Source of the DNA: Streptomyces sp. CB02366
Lineage (GTDB): Bacteria > Actinomycetota > Actinomycetes > Streptomycetales > Streptomycetaceae
Assembly: GCF_001905905.1 (NCBI RefSeq)
Contig: NZ_LIVT01000001.1
Coordinates: forward strand, 1,191,178-1,255,177
Reading direction: 5' to 3'
Length of the DNA: 64,000 bases
A model generated the notes under the pieces. It was given only the letters and a program-made list of their open reading frames with translations. It searched no databases and was not told where the DNA came from. A program made the translations under genes and the position numbers. Within the stretch, counting starts at the first letter, position 1. Every line of letters begins with the position of its first letter. Positions 59,978 through 64,000 of this stretch are shown here, in pieces.

Positions 59978-60373
59978 GTGGTCGTGTTCCGCATCGACCG
60001 GCGCAGTGGGGTGTCGACCTACCTCCAGATCGTCCGGCAGGTCGAACAGGCTCTGCGCATGGGGGCGTTGGAGGAAGGCGACCGGCTGCCCACCGCGGCC
60101 CAGGTCGCCGCGACCACCAAGGTCAACCCGAACACGACGCTCAAGGCGTACCGCGAGTTGGAACGTATGGGACTCGCCGAAGTACGGCAGGGCGCCGGAA
60201 CGTTCATCACCCGCACCCTCGCCCAGCCCCAGTCCGGCCCCGACTCCCCCCTGCGGTCCGCGCTGACCGAATGGATGGGCCAGGCCCGCGCCGAGGGCCT
60301 CACCGGGCAGGACGTCACGGCCCTGTTCCACGCGGTGTACGCGAGCGCGTACCCGGGCGAGGCGCCGGACTGA
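59978..60373 (+). CDS. GntR-family regulator, YtrA subfamily
   Basis: This is a 131-residue protein. GTG 59978 is chosen because GGAAGG lies 8 nt upstream and the family begins VVFRIDRRSGVSTYLQIV. The winged helix occupies about 10-80 (GDRLPTAAQVAATTKVNPNTTLKAYRELERMGLAEVRQGAGTFI), followed by a short C-terminal helical dimerisation segment and no effector domain. YtrA-type repressors usually control the ABC transporter genes beside them. Here the inverted repeat at 57970-57995 is a candidate site. Confidence 0.85.
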   Translation: MVVFRIDRRSGVSTYLQIVRQVEQALRMGALEEGDRLPTAAQVAATTKVNPNTTLKAYRELERMGLAEVRQGAGTFITRTLAQPQSGPDSPLRSALTEWMGQARAEGLTGQDVTALFHAVYASAYPGEAPD

Positions 60374-60397
60374 CCGGCGCCGGACCCCTCCGACCCG

Positions 60398-60432
60398 CCT
60401 GACCGGCACCGGGCCCACCGGCGCCGGTCAGG
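60398..60432. terminator. Bidirectional terminator between GntR and kinase genes
   Basis: CCTGACCGGCACCGG (60398-60412) pairs with CCGGCGCCGGTCAGG (60418-60432) with one mismatch and a 5-nt loop. It overlaps the stop of the minus-strand kinase gene. Confidence 0.8.
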
Positions 60433-62749
60433 CGCGGTTGTAGCGGTAGCCGCTGCCGTGGGCGGGGCCGACGTCGTGCAGGATGCCGGACCCGGCGACG
60501 GTGAAGAACGAGGGGTCGGTGTCACGGCACATGCCGCCGGAACGGCCCCGGTCCACCACGCCGGCACCGACGTTGATCCGTTTCCCGCCGTCCGTCACGG
60601 AGTCGAGCTTCGCGGTGTACTCGCAGTGTCCCGTCCCCTGTACGTCGGCGACGAGGGTCACCGCCGACCCGCCGGGCGACACCCGCCGGATGACCATGGT
60701 GTGCGGCTGGAGGACATCGTACCGGGAGGCGATGGACCAGGTTCCGACGAAGTGCGACGGCACCCGGCCGTCGGGGGCGGGGCCGGGGTCCGACGCGGGC
60801 GGCTTCGCGTCGTCCCCGGAACCGCCCGACGCCGACGGGCCGGCGCCGCCCCGCCCGCCGTCCGCGCCCCCGGCCCCGGCGTCCGCGGACCCGCCCTCAC
60901 CGGAGCCACCGCCGGGGGCCGAGCCGCCGCCGTCGGCGTCCCGCCCCTCGGCCGCGCCCTCCCCTTTCCCTTCCTCCGTCGTCCCCTTCTCCTTCGCCCC
61001 GCCCTTCGCTCCGTCCTTCGCCCCGCCCTCGCCCTTCCCGGCGGGGGCGGCCGCGGGGCCGGAGGGGGCGACACCGGCACCGGGCGGCATCGCGGCCTCC
61101 CCGCCCCGGGGAGCCGCGGACCCGCCGGGATCACGGTTGAGGAACGCCGTGGTCCCCCCGGCGGCCAGCACGGCGACGACCACGGCCGCGACGACCCAGA
61201 CCCGGCGGCGACGCGAGCGGCCCCCGGGGGCCACGGCCACCGGGGCGGTGGTCACCGGCGCGGACGCCGGGGACGGCTCGGCCCCCTTCACCGGGCCCGG
61301 ACGCAGATCGACCGTCCCGAGGTCCCGGGGGGCGGGAGGGGTGCGGGGGTCGGAGACCGCCGAGGCGGCCGTACGAGCAGGCTCCCCGCCCCCGGGCACG
61401 TCCTCGGCCCCGGGCACGTCCTCGGCCCCGGGCACGTCCTCGGCCCCGGGTCCGGCTGCGGTTCCGGGAACGGCGGCAGCCCCGGCCCCGGCCCGGGGCA
61501 AGACCCCGGCTGCGGCCTCGCGCACGTCCTCGCCCCCGGGCGCGGGCCCGGCTCCGGAGACGTTCCCGGTGTCGGACACGTTCCCGGTGTCGGGCTCGCC
61601 CGTTCCCCCCGCGCCCCTCGGGCCTTCCGAACCCGCCGAACCTTTCGAACTCCCCGGGTCCACCGCCCTCTCCGGAACGCCGGCGCCCTCCAAGCCCCCC
61701 GGCCGCTCACGGACCTCCCGACTCTCCGGTCCCCCCGCCCGCTGCGGAACATCCGCGTCGAGCAGCAGGGCGGACTGACGCGCCAGCCGGGCCAGCAGCA
61801 CCGGCGGCAGCCAGGCCCCGTGCGGGACGGACGTGGACGCGGAGGCGGCCAACTCCTCCGCCAGCACGTCCACGGGCGGACGTTCGGCCGCGCTCTTGGC
61901 CAGGCAGCGTTCGATCAGGGTGCGCAGGCGGGCGTCCGCCACCGGGGTGAGGTCCGGCGGGGACTGAACGATCCGGAACATGACGGCATGCTGGTTGCTC
62001 GCACCGGCCCCGAACGGCAACTGCCCGGTGGCGGCGTACATCAGGACACAGCCGAGGGAGAAGACGTCCGCCCCGGGCCCGGTCTCCTCGCCCAGGACCT
62101 GCTCGGGCGCCATGAAGCCGGGAGAGCCGATGACCATGCCGGTACTGGTCAGGAGGGACTCGACGGACACCTGGAACGCGCGGGCGATACCGAAGTCGAT
62201 GACGCGGGGGCCGTCGGCGGTGAGCAGAACGTTGGAGGGTTTGAGGTCCCGGTGGACGATCCCCGCGGCGTGGATGCCGCGCAGGGCCCGCGCCAACCCG
62301 TCGGCCAGGGCGTACACGGAGGCGACGGGCAGCGGGCCGTGCTCCCGGACGGCCTGTTCCAGGGAGGGGCCGGGTACGTAGCCGGTGGCCACCCACGGCT
62401 GCTCGGCGTCCGCGTCGGCGTCGAGCACCGGGGCGGTCCAACTTCCGCCGACCCGGCGGGCGTTCGCTATCTCCCGGCGGAAGCGGGCCCGGAACTCCCC
62501 GTTCGCGATGTGCTCCTCGTGCACCACCTTCACGGCCACGGTGCGCCCGCCGGGCGACCGGGCCAGGAACACGCGGCCCATCCCGCCCGCGCCGAGCCGG
62601 CCGAGCAGCGGATAGGGCCCGATCCGCACCGGATCGCCGGCCGCGAGCGGGCGTATGCCCTCCATCGCCGGGTACCGCCGCTCGTCCGCGCCCGCCGCTC
62701 CGCCCGCTCCTTCGCCCGCTCCCGCGCCTTCGCCCGTGCCGCCGCTCAT
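60428..62749 (-). CDS. Membrane-anchored Ser/Thr protein kinase
   Basis: This is a 773-residue protein from ATG 62749. After a Gly/Ala-rich ~35 residues, the Hanks-type kinase domain (about 40-300) has GRLGAGGMGRVFLA, VAVKVV, HRDLKPSNVLL, VIDFGIARA and MAPEQ, all catalytic residues present. A long Pro/Gly/Glu linker (about 320-530) contains the tandem PGAEDV repeat. One transmembrane helix follows (VWVVAAVVVAVLAAGGTTAFL), then an external low-complexity region and a C-terminal ~100-residue beta domain (VGTWSIASRYDV, TLVADVQGTGHCEY, CRDTD). The sensor domain is unlike PASTA repeats. Ligand unknown. Confidence 0.9.
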   Translation of the reverse strand: MSGGTGEGAGAGEGAGGAAGADERRYPAMEGIRPLAAGDPVRIGPYPLLGRLGAGGMGRVFLARSPGGRTVAVKVVHEEHIANGEFRARFRREIANARRVGGSWTAPVLDADADAEQPWVATGYVPGPSLEQAVREHGPLPVASVYALADGLARALRGIHAAGIVHRDLKPSNVLLTADGPRVIDFGIARAFQVSVESLLTSTGMVIGSPGFMAPEQVLGEETGPGADVFSLGCVLMYAATGQLPFGAGASNQHAVMFRIVQSPPDLTPVADARLRTLIERCLAKSAAERPPVDVLAEELAASASTSVPHGAWLPPVLLARLARQSALLLDADVPQRAGGPESREVRERPGGLEGAGVPERAVDPGSSKGSAGSEGPRGAGGTGEPDTGNVSDTGNVSGAGPAPGGEDVREAAAGVLPRAGAGAAAVPGTAAGPGAEDVPGAEDVPGAEDVPGGGEPARTAASAVSDPRTPPAPRDLGTVDLRPGPVKGAEPSPASAPVTTAPVAVAPGGRSRRRRVWVVAAVVVAVLAAGGTTAFLNRDPGGSAAPRGGEAAMPPGAGVAPSGPAAAPAGKGEGGAKDGAKGGAKEKGTTEEGKGEGAAEGRDADGGGSAPGGGSGEGGSADAGAGGADGGRGGAGPSASGGSGDDAKPPASDPGPAPDGRVPSHFVGTWSIASRYDVLQPHTMVIRRVSPGGSAVTLVADVQGTGHCEYTAKLDSVTDGGKRINVGAGVVDRGRSGGMCRDTDPSFFTVAGSGILHDVGPAHGSGYRYNRA

Positions 62750-62976
62750 GCTGAACAGTTCCCCCGATGGCCGTGACCCCTGCGGTGGTCCACGCCCGGC
62801 CCGAGCCGCGCGCCCGCCCAGGATAGGAGCACCGCCCGCCGGAAGGTCATGGGGCACCCGGGCGGGCCGTACCCGGCCGCGACCCCGGCACCGTCCGGCC
62901 CGCGGCAGGGGCGCCGCACAGGGGCGTACGGGCACCGCACAGGGGCGGCCGGGGACCGGCGAATACAATCGGCTCC

Positions 62977-63336
62977 ATGTCGAAGCCTGACGCACTGCTT
63001 GTCGACGTTGCCGCCCTGGTGGAGTCAGGGCACAGCAACCAGATGACTCTGACCGTGGTCGCCGGTGGCGCCGTCATCACCGGCCGACTGGCCCCCGAAG
63101 CCGTCTGGAGGCAGCGGGTCTCGGAGGTCCTGGCCGACTCCGACCACCTCAGCGACTTCTCCACCGTCTTCACCGCCACGAAGACCGCGGAAGAACCGCC
63201 CACCCACCTGCACTTCCACGTGGCCCGCATCCTCCAGGGCACCATCGGCATCCCCGAGACAGGCGGCATGTACCGCGTCGCCATCCAGGACGTCAGCGCC
63301 TGGACCATGGGCGACTTCAGCTACTCCGACCACTGA
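62977..63336 (+). CDS. Conserved hypothetical protein (GvpU-like)
   Basis: This is a 119-residue soluble protein from ATG 62977. It shows LVDVAALVESGHSNQMTLTVVAGGAVITGRL, a middle helix (VWRQRVSEVLADSDHLSDF) and HLHFHVARILQG, then a tail with YRVAIQDVSAWTMGDF. The beta-helix pattern resembles proteins annotated as gas-vesicle accessory GvpU, but no gvp genes are in the window, so a gas-vesicle role is doubtful. It is divergent from the kinase gene. Confidence 0.65.
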   Translation: MSKPDALLVDVAALVESGHSNQMTLTVVAGGAVITGRLAPEAVWRQRVSEVLADSDHLSDFSTVFTATKTAEEPPTHLHFHVARILQGTIGIPETGGMYRVAIQDVSAWTMGDFSYSDH

Positions 63337-63339
63337 CCC

Positions 63340-63425
63340 ACCACCCCACCCGGAAGCCACCCCACCCGGAAGCCGCCCCGCCCGGAAGCCCCACCCCGGG
63401 AAGCCCCACCCCGGCAAACCCCGGC
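63340..63425. repeat. Tandem CCACCCCGGAAGC-type repeat
   Basis: Four to five imperfect ~15-bp units with core CCACCCCGGAAGC follow the small gene's stop. No hairpin is obvious. Confidence 0.7.
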
Positions 63426-63591
63426 AGAACGGGGCGAGGACCCCGCCGCCGCACCGGACGGAGCCCTCGTGCGTCCGCGTGTGCCGCCGGGCGGGGTGGC
63501 GCGATCGCTCGGCACAGCGCCGGCCTCTCGCGTTGCAAGGGAGTGGGCGCGGGGCGCCGGGGCGCGGCGAAGCGCGCCCGGTACCGGGCGG

Positions 63592-64000
63592 TCACTCGCG
63601 CATGCCCGCCAGTTCGACCGGCCGGACGCGCAGCGCGAACGACGCGGGCAGCACGGCGGCCACCGTCGCGAGGAGGGCGCTCGCGCCGATCACCGCGGCG
63701 ACCGTGCCCCAGGGCACGACGACGTCGGACCACACGTCGAGCAGGCCGAGTGCGCTCCACACGCCGAGCAGGTTCACCCCGGCGACCACCGCGCCGAGCA
63801 CCGCGCCGACGGCGACCACCACCAGGGCCTCGACCCCGACGAGCCGCAGCACCTGCCCCTTCGTGGCGCCCGTCAGACGCAGCGAGGCGAGGTCGCGGAC
63901 CCGGTCCGAGGTCGCCATCATCAGGGTGTTGGCGAGCGCGATGCCCGTGTAGACCAGGGCGATGCCGAGGATCATCCACAGGCCGAGCCGGGTGTTCTCG
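63592..64000 (-). CDS. FtsX-like ABC transporter permease, 5'-truncated
   Basis: The frame runs off the right edge and stops at 63592, giving ~135 C-terminal residues. Three hydrophobic helices are visible: WMILGIALVYTGIALANTLMMATSDRVRDLASLRLTGATKGQVLRLVGVEALVVVAVGAVLGAVVAGVNLLG, then TVAAVIGASALLATVAAVLPASFALR. The sequence LRLTGATKGQVLRLV before the second helix is the family's cytoplasmic loop and VRPVELAGMRE the usual end. The partner ATPase presumably lies outside the window. Confidence 0.85.
   Translation of the reverse strand, partial: ENTRLGLWMILGIALVYTGIALANTLMMATSDRVRDLASLRLTGATKGQVLRLVGVEALVVVAVGAVLGAVVAGVNLLGVWSALGLLDVWSDVVVPWGTVAAVIGASALLATVAAVLPASFALRVRPVELAGMRE

Noticed and set aside
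62977..63336. Gas-vesicle protein GvpU
   Set aside because: Resemblance is from memory and partial, and no other gas-vesicle gene is in the window; kept as conserved hypothetical.

Overview
The base composition (very high GC with G/C-rich third codon positions), the gene families present and the regulatory sites (two HrcA/CIRCE boxes at groEL, a DasR-type site, CebR-like operators, Tat/lipobox exports) indicate a Streptomyces or close relative. The right half follows a chromosomal order I associate from memory with the groEL2 - cold-shock - MoaD - thrC - GpgS - otsA/otsB region of Streptomyces. I could not check that by search.

Layout. 1-6786 is core-like: a DUF4031 pair, a MurNAc-6-phosphate set (RpiR regulator, murQ, EIIBC permease), a secreted Pro/Thr-tailed protein and a membrane protein. 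6900-22600 is an accessory island. It holds three type I-E-like CRISPR arrays (19, 14 and about 15 repeats) with no cas gene in the window, two paralogous XRE-TPR regulators, a split RibD-like reductase/deaminase pair, a winged-helix/zinc-ribbon-like gene, a decayed IS5-type element with a solo palindromic remnant, a lipoprotein, an I36-type secreted protein and an alpha/beta hydrolase preceded by a tiny ORF. 22675-30460 holds an F420-reductase-like protein, a Uma2 nuclease, a SpoIIE phosphatase - response regulator - bacteriophytochrome module and small proteins.

30624-40250 is a sugar regulon. A LacI/CebR-like repressor and four matching operators link a secreted GH81 beta-1,3-glucanase, a three-gene ABC importer and a GH1 beta-glucosidase, probably for beta-1,3-glucan use. 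40775-46640 has a DoxX-family gene behind a promoter that overlaps a DasR-type operator, a three-gene WXG-like/lipoprotein set, a relic two-repeat CRISPR, a PIG-V-like mannosyltransferase and an ECF sigma factor with a coupled membrane protein. 46855-64000 holds a HEAT-like protein, groEL, a cold-shock gene, MoaD/ThiS, thrC behind a SAM-I riboswitch, GpgS, otsA, otsB, an ABC exporter with its YtrA-type GntR regulator, a Ser/Thr kinase and a truncated FtsX-like permease.

The most unusual feature is in the island. A 534-bp block with one visible mismatch precedes both array 1 and array 2. It is a collapsed mosaic: an XRE-TPR 3' end, then the start of the RibD-like reductase gene, then an internal piece of the wHTH gene, then the CRISPR leader. 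Undeleted counterparts of these pieces lie in the same order between 18578 and 21673, leading to array 3. The arrays therefore appear to have been duplicated together with a neighbouring gene cassette, and array 2 sits inside the broken XRE-TPR gene of that cassette.
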